A stretch of DNA of 64,000 nt from Epinephelus fuscoguttatus (Eukaryota; Chordata; Actinopteri; Perciformes; Serranidae): the NCBI RefSeq assembly GCF_011397635.1, contig NC_064772.1, positions 13,283,035 through 13,347,034 on the forward strand, in the 5' to 3' direction. This document shows, piece by piece, positions 33,903-45,500 of the stretch. Position numbers and translations under genes: made by a program. Each line of letters starts with the position of its first letter. Position 1 is the first letter of the stretch. Below the pieces are notes generated by a model. The model searched no databases and was not told the origin of the DNA. It worked only from the letters and a program-made list of their open reading frames with translations.

Positions 33903-34590
33903 AGGAATAGTTTGATATTTTGGTGAGATAAGAGGATAGATTCCAGTCTCATGTAAAGTAAATTGGGAGCTGGAGCTGGCACCAAGTTAGCTTAGCTTAG
34001 CATGAAGACTGGAAACAGCTAGCTGGCTCTGTGTAAAGGTAACAAAATTTGCCTAAGCTAAGCTAACTGGCTGGTGCTGGCTCCAGCCACATATTTAGGG
34101 CATAAATCTTCTCATTTAAAGGCTTATTTATGGTCAACATTAGAAATGTCTATGGATACGTATGAAGCCTGCCATCATGTCATCCATACTTATGCATGTT
34201 TTCTGAAAACTTACGGATAAGGATGAAACAGAGCAGTACCACCTGACATCATGGGGACAGTGAAGTGTCGCTCAAACGACAGCCGACCGTCTTAACGGAA
34301 AGAATCACCAAGACATGAAAATAATTCTCCATCCACTTGTTTTGATGTATTTAATGGCCTCACAAACCACGGCCATCTACAACAGTGCCTCTGTTTTTTA
34401 GGCGGCTTAAAAACTAAGTCATTGAGACAGCGTTTGCTCAATGCCATTTGATTTTATGTATGTGACACAAGGATTTTCTAGGCCAAAGTTACTGTAAGTG
34501 AACATAGTGAGTGATTCGATCTATAAACAAGCCTTTGCTCTCAGCAAGACAGCACATAAGTTTAGTTCCCAGAAAAGTCAAACTGTTCCT
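33903..34590. mobile_element. TTAA-flanked inverted-repeat element
   Basis: TTAA at 33899-33902 and 34591-34594. Ends AGGAATAGTTTGA and, reversed, AGGAACAGTTTGA. The interior includes 'gttagcttagcttagcatg', a very common fish repeat signature, and 'ctggaaacagctagc'. Non-coding. Confidence 0.8.
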
Positions 34591-34594
34591 TTAA

Positions 34595-35137
34595 GTCCTG
34601 GGAATCAAATCACAAACCCTTTAACTACAGGACAAGTTTACAACAGCTGAGCTGCATGACTGAGAACAGAAGCTGAATTCAAACCTTTAACAATGAACGA
34701 GAAGTTAAAGTTTGATCAAACATATGACACAAACAATGCAAAGAACTAGTATAATTGTTAATGTTTGATTCTGATTTGCTGCAAAATTTAAGCTTGCCAG
34801 GTTTACATCAGCCTACACAGGTCAGTGAAAATGTTGTCGTCCCACAGATTTAAACCCTACTGATGAGCTGAATGGTGTTACTGTAATTGGTAGTGTGTAC
34901 TGTGATAAACAGCGACACTGTTTGAATAACTAACTGAGATACTTTGAATTATTTGTCCAGAAAGCCCCTGATTGATCCTCCAGGTAATTTCCATGTAATT
35001 ATATGGTGAAGGGAGATGAATCAGCCCCCTCTAATTGCATGGCTTTGTGCGTGACGTTAGCAAGCTCTTAATTGGCACAGTTAACTCAGACACTGCATGT
35101 ATTTAGTTTGCATAGGCTAAAGGGCCTTATTGTGGAG

Positions 35138-35176
<39 letters not shown>

Positions 35177-36753
35177 TCGCCTCCTTGGTGGGTGGGTAAT
35201 TGTCATGTAGGGACAGTTATAAGGGACAGTGAAATACCAATGGTTAGACTGCAAGGTTGGTAATTATACTGTGGAAAAGTAAACTTGTTCCTTTGGGGTC
35301 ATTGCTGTCTCGTGCAAACATTGTGCACTAAAGAAGAGAAACTGCTCAAGTTAGAACTTTCTCAGTGCTTTCACCAATTTGTGAATGAGGATTGTAACTG
35401 CACAATAAGTATTTTATTCAATTCTTTTTCCATATTCCGGTGTTTCTCAAATGGTAAATGGGAGTGCACATACCCCTGGAGTTCTGCAGGGGGTGTGGAT
35501 TTTATTGTTTATTTTTTTTGAAAGGCTAATTTAAATGATATCAGTCATGCATAATTCCTAACTACAATGCCGGTTTAAGTGTTAATGCATGATGACAAAC
35601 ATGATTTTGCCATGAATGTAATGATGAATTGTAAAGATTTGAAATGTAGCATTTAACACTAAAATTGCCAGCATTCTAACACCTCCAAGAACTGCCAGGA
35701 GGGTGTCAGTTTTACACCCTGCTGCAACTGCATCAATTAACCCAAATATGTTTTTCTTGAAGTTGGTAAGTTGTTCACGTTCATATTATTTTTAAATAAC
35801 AAGTAAGACTTGACAAAATAAATGTATTTTAAATATTCAGTTTTGGGGGGTTTAACAATTTTACAATTGCTTTATATCATTACAGATCAAAAAAAGGTGC
35901 ATTTGAGAAAAAACATTTTAAAGTTCATCATATAACAAACAAACAAAAAAAACTGACAAATTTAGGTGAGACATGGCAGGCAAAAACATCAATTTTTCAT
36001 GCAGTGGTCAATTTTGAGATTTTGGGCTAGTTTACTCCTTGAATATGTATTCTTTCAAACTGCTATAAAGAAAACATTCAAATTATACATTTAGATGTTT
36101 ATTTTATTAAACATTGTCTACTTGTATAATGTTATTATGTTATTATGTAAATCTTTGAATGCCGTTTTCTCAAAATGAGTTTTTTGTCATACTCCAAGTC
36201 AAACATCTCAGCCTCTGTAGCACCTATGTACACCAAACTTTCCAGTTATACACCTAGCTATATTCTGAAGATATTTACAGAGGGATTTGTTAATAAATCA
36301 TTCCCAGCCTGATTTATATGACATTTTATTTCCAAAAATATGGCAAAAATTTAAGGCTATGGACAGTATATTTTGATTTTCTAGGTAATAAAAGCAGATA
36401 TCCTTAAATCCCTCTGTAATATTTTTTTCATCTTATATATAAACAAAATGAAAAAATAATTTTGCACCTGCCTTTATCAGATGGTCAGATTTATCTTCCT
36501 AAAATCTATGCAAATTTGAGCATATTTTTTAGATAATGCCTAATTTGCATATTTGAACATTACAATTTTAAAAGTAATAAGTAAAGTCATTGTAAGTAAG
36601 TAATCAGCTGAGGAAGTTTCATGATGATATCTATTATTTTAAAATGTTACCCTATTCACCTGTAGTGTCTCCCCTTTAGTAATTAAGTTCACATTAGAAA
36701 TTAATTTCAGATAATAAAATGTAATAAGCAATAAACAGAATAAAGAATTGGAG

Positions 36754-36754
<1 letters not shown>
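34595..36754. other. AT-rich intergenic DNA
   Basis: No exon supported. It contains the CAG repeat at 35140. The frame 35072-35263 is open only because of that repeat (poly-serine). The 35640-36740 part is very AT-rich and structureless to the eye. Confidence 0.55.
35140..35175. repeat. (CAG)12 trinucleotide repeat
   Basis: Twelve perfect CAG units, not in a supported reading frame. Confidence 0.95.

Positions 36755-36827
<73 letters not shown>
36755..36827. repeat. compound (CT)n(AC)n microsatellite
   Basis: About 15 CT units run directly into about 22 AC units without interruption. Confidence 0.95.
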
Positions 36828-36830
<3 letters not shown>

Positions 36831-37589
36831 CTGTTTAGCTGTTCATGGTGCTGACAGGGCAGGCTCAAAAGGTCAGGATAATTTATATTTAATAGTTATA
36901 ACAACAATTTAAAACAGTTACAGAAAATTTAACACCAAAACAAACCACAAACTTGAACATCAATTTATAAATCAAAGCTGCCGCAGCAACTAAGCTGTCT
37001 AAAACACTGTCGTTAAAATATTTTGTGGCGGTGTTCTTCCAGTGAGTGGTCCTGTCTGTACAGACTGTGTCATCCTAGCTAGTCTCATGAGGCTCACAAG
37101 GATCAGGTTATTGAGCTGACACTAAAGAATATAAATATTTATAATCAGCCTAGTTTTCTAAATGTGGTGGGTTTCGCTTGACTGTAGGCTCACCTGTCAA
37201 GTCTCCCACAGTGTCCAAGCGCTGCTGCATGATGTGGGCAATATAGTGGATGATCCCTCTGAGAGGAGGTAGCCTACTAGGCTGCATTAGCATGTGTTAC
37301 GTTGTCTTATGTATGATTTGTAGATGTGCTCCTTGAGGTTGAGTCGAAGATAGTTGAAGTTGAGTTGTGGGACTAGTTTACCTGCCGTCAGAACCCTGGG
37401 CCTCTTTGGAGCCTCTTTATATAGGCCTTTTTTCTGCCAAAAATGTCTTGGTTGGCCAGAAGGTACTTGGCTGAAAAAAATTATTAAAAGGTTTTTAAAA
37501 AGCACTAAATATAAGTGTCTGACACTTGTAGACACCCTGAATACAATATATGAATCAACTTACAAATTGATTATTATATATTGAGCCAC

Positions 37590-37841
37590 CAGGCAGGAAG
37601 TTAAATTATCTCCATCTTTACCAGCTGCAGCTGGTATCACATTAGTGATACTTGCACATTAATGCATCATTTATAATCGAGAGACATAATGGTATGAAAT
37701 GGGCTATTTTGCATAATGCATACTTTAACTTTTGGTACTTTAAGTATATTTTTATACTAATACTTTTGCATTTTTACTTAAATATGATTGTGAATGCAGG
37801 ACTTTTACTTGTAACAGAGCATTTTTACACTGTGGTATTGC
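37590..37841. repeat. dispersed fish repeat, copy 1
   Basis: Carries 'cacattaatgcatcat', 'ttttggtactttaagta' and 'aatgcaggacttttac', which also occur in similar order at 50853-51205. Likely part of one dispersed repeat; true ends not seen. Confidence 0.55.
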
Positions 37842-38899
37842 CAGTGTTGGGGAAGATAGTTTGAAAGCATAGCTTTACAAATTACCAATTACTTCACACT
37901 GGAAGAAGTTTACCTACAGCAATGCTATCCTAGGGAGAACTCTAGTTTGGTTAACTACAGCTACTTAAATTATTAAATAAAAAAATAGGGGTGTACCATA
38001 TCATCTTGTTCACGATAATACCGGTATGATTTTTAATATTATATGAAAAATTCATGTCGTGGTGCTCGCGATATTTAGACCCACAGCAACAACAAACATG
38101 GCTGAAAGCAAAATTATTAGCGATTCCGCAGTGGTTCAAAGAGAGAAGCTGCTTTGATGGTGTTGAATAAACTGTGGTGTTGTTAGACCTGGGTGTCCTG
38201 AATGTTTATGAACAGCCACAGACTTCTCAGACTCTTTTAGTGAGTTACCGTTCAGAGGGAACTCATTCAACGGCTCCTCTGGCAGCAGCACAGCGTCTCT
38301 CCCTCTCCTCTCTCGCCGCGGGGCACAAGAGTCAGTGTCATTAAGTGATTTTGTCATAAATCTTTGACAATGTAAACCTAAGTGACACTTGTGGCTCAAA
38401 AAAAAAAACAACAAAAAACAATATATGTGAACGTGCACTATGGTAGCATCAGCCTGTCACAGGTTACAGCGTGATGATTAGAGGAGAAATGGTAGAGCAT
38501 AAAGGTCCAGGTGGAAAAAAAACCCCAACTCAGTCATTTAGAATTTTGCTGAAATCTGTTGATTTATATATATAGACTCCAGGGTACATTTTTTTGTATT
38601 TGAGAGCTATTTAAACGTGTAATTTGTGGTAGATTTTATTATGTGGAACTATTAATATTATGTACAGAATGTGAATCTGAGTAACTTGTTTACAAACTAA
38701 AGAAATTACAGTTATATACAGTAAATTACTTTTTACTGAATATTTAAAGGCAAATTGTTGTAAATCTATAGCACTTATTTGTTTTTGTTTTTTTTTACTA
38801 ATTGGTCATATTGTCAAGAATATTGTTATCATAAAAAACACCCCTGAAATATTGTGATATTATTTCAGGGCCATATCGCCTACCCCTAGTTCAAACTAC

Positions 38900-38931
<32 letters not shown>

Positions 38932-39300
38932 TCAAATTAACAATGTGCAATACATGTGATCTGAAATTATAACAAAATATAATTTTTAAAAAGCCACATG
39001 CCAGCGAGAAAAGTTTATCGTAAAAGTGCAAACTTGTTCACAGGTCATACATAAAAAAGGGAAAATGCAGTTAGTTAAGTTGCAGTCTCAGTAGGTTGAA
39101 TTGTAGTAGGGAAGCAATGGTAAAATGAAAATAGAAAATAATTTATTTCCATTCATTGCCCTAAATTGTTTGTAGTTTAAGTAGTTAACCCCACAAAATG
39201 GCAAAAATAAATAAATAAAATAACATAAAAGTTAATTTAACTACTGGAGTCGCTATGCCTACTATGAATACTACTGCTTTAAGTACTTGTTCCAGCACTG
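37842..39300. mobile_element. CAGTG-ended element hosting a nested hAT
   Basis: Left CAGTGTTGGGGAAG and right, reversed, CAGTGCTGGAACAAG give a short inverted terminus. A second element is nested inside at 37986-38888. No target duplication could be read, so this is a suggestion. It ends just before the annexin promoter. Confidence 0.45.
37986..38888. mobile_element. nested hAT-like element
   Basis: Ends TAGGGGTGTACCATATCATC and, reversed, TAGGGGTAGGCGATATGGCC, sharing TAGGGGT and the ATAT core. Similar wording (gcgatatggcc) ends the hAT elements at 54414 and 60112, so the families are probably related. Non-coding. Confidence 0.6.
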
Positions 39301-39402
39301 CCACAGACGTGTAGGCCTAGCTCTCATCAAGCGCACCATGTGATGGTACAGTCAGTGGTTGTGGATGTAAATGGTTAACCCGACGGTGCAGCGGGTTCGC
39401 GG

Positions 39403-39410
39403 TGACGTCA
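39403..39410 (+). promoter_or_regulatory. anxa13: perfect CRE palindrome upstream of anxa13
   Basis: TGACGTCA 123 bases upstream of the annexin start codon, in a GC-rich patch of an AT-rich region. No TATA box is obvious between it and the ATG. A GGTTAACC palindrome sits at 39373-39380. The transcription start probably lies between 39411 and 39530. CREB/ATF binding is inferred from the site alone. Confidence 0.55.
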
Positions 39411-39532
39411 CACGCTGGTTTCTGCTGCTTTGGGCCGCTGCCTGTATTTCAGGACGAGGACAAGTGTCTTAAACTACTCTACGACTTCACTCCTAACAGA
39501 TCACCCGCTACAGCCGGAAAAACATCCTGAAA

Positions 39533-42500
39533 ATGGGCAACTGTCAAGTAGGTACCATGGTCTGAGAGCGTGTGTGCTACAGACGCGCTGGGTATAGAAA
39601 GAGAAAGTCCTGTGTAACAGTAAGCAGTCTGGGCTTCTGCTCCAAGAGCGGTAGAGTTTCGGGTTGACGACTAGGATCGAGATTTTATTCCAGGATAAAC
39701 GTTAGATTTTGGGATTAACATCCAGTAAGATGTTGTATTTGGTGCTGACTCTGCATCATGGATCCAACACTGCAGCGCCTCCATTCGCCGTCAATCTGCG
39801 CACATCATAAAAATCGCACTTATCTTATTATTCCACCTTAAATTGAGAGTAATGATATCATATTAATAATATTTGGTGTTTCTTTAAATGTTAACGTCGC
39901 GAATGACACCGTGTGACAGACAGTGGTGTCTGGGTTTACGCAGAGGAAAGGGCCACTCCCCTGCGGAATGCATCACAGCCCCGTTAGATGTGTGCGTGTG
40001 TAGATGAATGAGTGGGGCTCTGTGTGTAATGTGTTAGGTAAGAGTCCATGGGTGCAGAGATGGGGGAGGGTGCCCAGTAGTTTGTGTCAGATCTCTGTCT
40101 TTTTGGTGCATTTATGCTCATTTATTTTATTGTTTTAACTCACTGCAAATTCAGCCACACCAATGCACCGTGAAAAAAGCTTTTAATATCTAACAACGCC
40201 TTTATTTTAATGTTTAATTATAAAGTAAGTGCTAAAAACGTATTTCTAAGTGCTTTACAATACAAAAAGCATCTAATTTCATAGTCAAATAATTCAAATT
40301 GGTTTTCCAGCAAAAAACAAAATGATTACACATTTTTTTTCTGTTATTCTGTGAAATTTACTGCAAATTCTTTTAGTTACAGGACAGAAAAGTGGCACTG
40401 AACGCCTCTTCATTACTGGGGATGATAGATAGTTTTTTAGAATTGCCTCCCACACCACCGTTGGCCTCTGGACCGCACTTTAGTTACTGCCCGTCATTCA
40501 TGCAGCCCCCACTAAGTTTGTTTAAAGACTTGTGGCCCCGAATTCCTCAACCAAAGCATTGTGTCCTCCCCTCCCCCTTCCCCGTCCGCCAGCTGCTCCT
40601 ACATCGCTGACTTACTTCCACAGCAATCAGTTTGATATAATTAGGTTATTATAGGATGCTGTTTTTAGCCTTTTGTTTCATCTACATAATCTTTTATTCT
40701 CGCAGCCCACAATCGTGGACTATGAGGATTTTGATGTCATGGCTGACATCAAGGCCATCCGCAAAGCCTGCAAAGGGTTTGGTGAGTTAGAAACATACTG
40801 AATGAAATTCTGGTTACTTGCATATTACTTAGTTTTATCGTTGCACTGCATCTGTTTTTGTTTTGTCTTCCCTACAGGAACTGATGAGCAGGCCATCATT
40901 GACATCCTGGCAAACCGCAGCTCAGCTCAGCGACAGCAAATTAAACAGGCCTATTTTGACAAGTATGATGATGTGAGTGTCGTTCAGTAATACAACCATT
41001 CTAATTATTGCCCTAATTTGAAATATATTCTGCCCCATTCAATCACCAATCCCTAATTAAATCTGTCTCCCTGTGGTAGGAGTTGGTGGATGTGTTGAAG
41101 AGCGAGCTGTCGGGGAATTTTGAGAACGCCATCCTCGCCATGCTGGACCCGCCCGTTATCTTCGCTGTGAAGGAGCTGAGGAAAGCCATGAAGGGAGCGG
41201 GCACTGATGAAGATGTCCTAGTGGAGATTCTCTGCACCGCCACCAACGCTGTCAGTCACAAATTTAAAAGCGTCAAATGAAATTATTAGTGCAGTGTGTA
41301 GGATTTAGAGGGATATGCAATAATATATAATAAGTATGTTGGAAATTTGAAAGCATTACCTGTAACACTTATTTCCAAAGTGATCCTCGGTGGAATCAGC
41401 AAACAATACTTAACAACAGAGTCATAATTGTAAACAAACAAATTATACACCTTTATGTGACAGGTCAGCTTTAGTGTCATAGGGGGAGAGAGGGGGGATG
41501 ACATGCAGAAAAGGGCCGCAGCTGAGCCTCAGCTGGGCCACTGTGGCAAGGACACAGTCTTAGCATGTGGGGTACCTGCTTTACCGGGTGAGGTACTGGG
41601 TGCCCCTATTCAGCTTTTTACTGGTTTAAATCACTGGCTCCATTTGTTTTGGAGAGGAAGAGACCTCTGCAGATAATTCGACTCACAGTAAAAAACCTTC
41701 TGAGCTTAAGTTATCAGACAAAACAAGTGAGCACACAGCACTGGGCTAGCAGCCTGTCTCGGACATGCCAGACAGCATTGGAGAAACACAGAATTTTAAT
41801 GTTAAACTGTTTTATTCAGTGTTTTTATCGGTTTAAATCACTGGGCCTGTTTGTTTTGGAGAGGAGGGGACTTCTGTGGACAGTTCGGCTCATGATAAAA
41901 ACCTCCTGAATTTCTGGATAAGAAAAAATGTGAGCACACATTAGCAGGTGGGCTAGCAGACCATCTGCAATGTGCCAAACAGCATTGTAGAAACACTGAT
42001 TTGTAAACATAAACTGTTTTATTCAGTGTATATACTGGTTCAAATCACAGAGTTCATTTGTTTTGGAGAGGAAGAGACCTCTGCAGATAATTCGGCTTAT
42101 GGTAAAAACCTCCTGAACATCTGGATCTAAAGTTATCAGGGAAAACATGTGAGCACACATTAGCAGGTGCTGGGCTAGCAGCCTGTCTTCGACATGCCAA
42201 ACTGCCTCGGAGTAACACAGAGTTTTAATGTTAAACTGTTTTATTCAGTGTTTTTATCAGTTTAAATCACTGGGTCTGTTTATTTTGGAGAGGAGGAGAC
42301 TTATGTGGATAATTCGGCTTATGATAAAAACCTCCGGAACTTCTGGATAAGAAAAAATGTGAGCACACATTAGCAGGTGGGCTAGCAGACTGTCTGCAAT
42401 GTGCCAAACAGCATTGAAGAAACACTGATTTGTAATGTGAAACTGCTTTATTCAGTGTTTTTACCAGTTTAAATCACATGGTCCATTTGTTTTTGAGAGG

Positions 42501-45500
42501 AGGAAAACTCTGTGGATAATTCGGCTCAGGGTAAAAAGCCTCTTAATGTCTGGATCTTACATTATGAGAGGAAACAGGTGAGCACACATTAGCAGGTGCT
42601 GGGCTAGCAGCCTGTCTTCGTCATGCCAAACTCCATAGAAGAAACACAGAGAAAGAGACCTTTGTGGATAATTCTGCTCTCAGTTAAACCTTCTAAATTT
42701 CTGGCTCTTAAGTTATCAAAGAAAAAAGGTTAGCACAGAGGGGGCAGGTGGGGGGACAGCAGCCCATTTGAACCATGCCGAACAGCTTTTAAGAAATACT
42801 GATTTGTAACATGAAAATTCTTACAGGGAGTTTGCGCTTGGCACGGGAGAGATGTTTCAGTTGGTTGCAATCTGCAATCCTCACCACTAACTGCCACAAA
42901 ATCCTACTCACTGCTCCTTTAAGAGTGAACACATCAACAGTCTGTGTGCCATGTCAGATGCTTTTAACATTGGTGTTAAAACAATTAAATTAGTTTAATG
43001 GGTTTTGATGTAGAATATTCTAACTTCTTATTCATGTCCCACAGGACATCGCCATGTTTAAGGAATGCTACTTTCAAGGTAAGTCTTTTGCAAACTTTAT
43101 TATTCAACATCCACCCATTCATATTGTTTTCATTAGGCCGTAGATAAATCATGCTGTGCAGTTGTTAAACCTTTCACCCCGCTATGTTATGAATGTCACA
43201 ATTTCCCTTCCTGGTATTTTGAACCCTGGAGGAAATGGCTGGGGGTGACTCATTTGGATGCGTAACATGCTGTACTATTCCTGTCCCTTTAGCCAGCTAA
43301 TGTACAGTCACGCTGTGTTTAGTCAAGGCCCATCCTGCTGTAACTTCCTGTCCACTATGATACCAGTGCTGATAGCTGATTATATACCAACATCTTCTTT
43401 AACATTACTCCAGGGACATTTGCAGTGTGTGAAAGGAATGCTGTAATTCCTCCAAATGGATCCCAAATATAACAGTATCTCACTGTCACTCTAGATACAA
43501 GATTTTGTTTAAGAAGTTAATAATTAATTGAATGAATGAGTGACTGAGGCAGAGATACTGGAGGTGCCTGTGCGTGCAACATGCTGGTTAGCTTATCAGG
43601 TTGTTAGCTGGTTGTTTTCAGCTACTGTTGCATGCTGGTAGCTGTGCTGCTTGCTAGGGTGAGATAGCTTAGGAGGAATTTTGGTTAGCAAGCATGTTTC
43701 TTAGCTGATGTTATAGACACAAGTGCGTGCGTTGTTCACTCAGCTCAGACCCGACCCAGCGAATCACGTTTTCTTGTCACTGTACTAATGTATTTTACAG
43801 TACCTTTGGTTTATTTAAAGGGACCACATATTTTTTTTATTTGTTATCACAATTAATTGAATTTGGTTGCAGAACATTCTCAGCTATCTAAAAGTATTAA
43901 ATTGTGATGTCACTGTCTGAGAATAAAAATGTGAAAGATGCTTTCTAGACTCAAAATTCTCAGTGATACAGGCAGGAAGCCATCATCGAAAAGGCCAAGA
44001 TAGCAACTGGTGGTTCCGTTAAAGGGGAAGTATGCCCATTTTTGAAATGTATACATGTTATTCATATGGCCTCTGACAGTCTAAAGATATTAGTAAACAT
44101 GAGCAACTCTCTTCCCAATCTAAAAACTAGCATGTTGAAACTCAAATTTGTGATGTCATCAAGTGAAAAGACTGAAGCTACTCTAGGACAATAAATTAAG
44201 AAAGATGTTCTAGATCAGTGGTTCCCAACTGGTGGGTCGCAGCCCAAAAGTGGGTCACGGGTCTATTCTGAATGGACCACAAGTGACACTGTAATTTAAA
44301 GTACTGTGAATACTTGACAGAGAAAGCAAACTAGCTCGACAACATGGCCAAATGCTGACTATATTAAACTGTGTGGACCTTGAACTATAATGACTATGGA
44401 GAAATCTGGACCCCATAACTAGACCAGTTCAGAACATCTAGATGACACTGAGAGCACTCAGGGGAAAGTTCTGAGTAAATGGGTACATTTTCTGTTTCAG
44501 AACTGAGAGCACTACATTAGACCAAATCACTGTAACGTCTGCTAACAACCATCACTTCCTGGTAGACATCCGGCAAATTATTTCAATGTAGAGATATGTG
44601 AAATGGCCAAATTTGTTTATTTCTGTCGTCATTTTCAGATGTAACTAATGCTTCAAGATATACAGTTAAACATGGTCGTCAAACCTACCTGACGTTTCTG
44701 CTGTGTTCATTTTGTGCACTGTGTTGCTTTGCTATAATCTTTGAATCTACCAGCAGAAGAAAAGCAATGTACTGCTGTGGACGGTGGCCACATCAAGACG
44801 TATTTTAACCACCTAAAAATAATCTATAATTATAGTTAAATGTACATTATATTTGGAAATTTTTTACTGCTTTATCTTGCACACTAACTGACAGAGACAG
44901 CGGTAGACCAGCAGCTCCTGTGTGCTACAAAGTAAAATTAGTGTTTTTGTCAGTGGAGCCTGGTGGGCTTGAGATAAAGCCTTGAGTTTCCTGTCAAAAA
45001 GGAGGCCTTTTTTTGGTGGCCAGAAACTAATTAATTGAGGCAATGTTCGCCCTGCGCCATTTGTTTTAATATAAGTTACGCAGGGATTTCCGCAGAAGAT
45101 ATTGTAATCAAACATTGTGATTGTGAAGGCTGGTTAAGGGAATGGTGGTACACCAAAACTTGTGTCTGATGGTACAAGACTATCAAGGGGTGGACTTCCC
45201 CTTTAAATATTGAGACGTAATATAAATAGTGTGACTTGTGGTTGTATTTGACTCTTTTTTTGTTTACATTTCAGTGCATGAGCGCGATCTTGAGGCAGAT
45301 ATTGAGGGAGACACAAGCGGGGACGTAAGAAACCTGCTCATGGCTCTATTGGAAGTAAGTGGCCCTGAGTTTCTACTCCATTCCTGTAACTGAATTCCTC
45401 CGTCTGCTGTGGGACTGAAATCGAGCTCACTCTCCCTGTGCCCAATCATTCCCTACACACACGCACACACACACACACACACACTGGCCACAATCCAGAC

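Larger units (their letters stand above)
41288..42918. mobile_element. TTAA-type element in anxa13 intron 4
   Basis: Right end, reversed, is AGGAGCAGTGAGTAGGATTT with TTAA at 42919-42922. The left end is decayed, AGTGCAGTGTGTAGGATTTAG after TTATT. Its interior is a tandem array (41633-42800) and a SINE copy (41467-41612). Related sequence in the opposite direction surrounds the hAT at 54414. Confidence 0.65.

Noticed and set aside
35072-35263. Open frame with a poly-serine run
   Set aside because: It is open only because of the (CAG)12 microsatellite; no splice context, domain or start signal.
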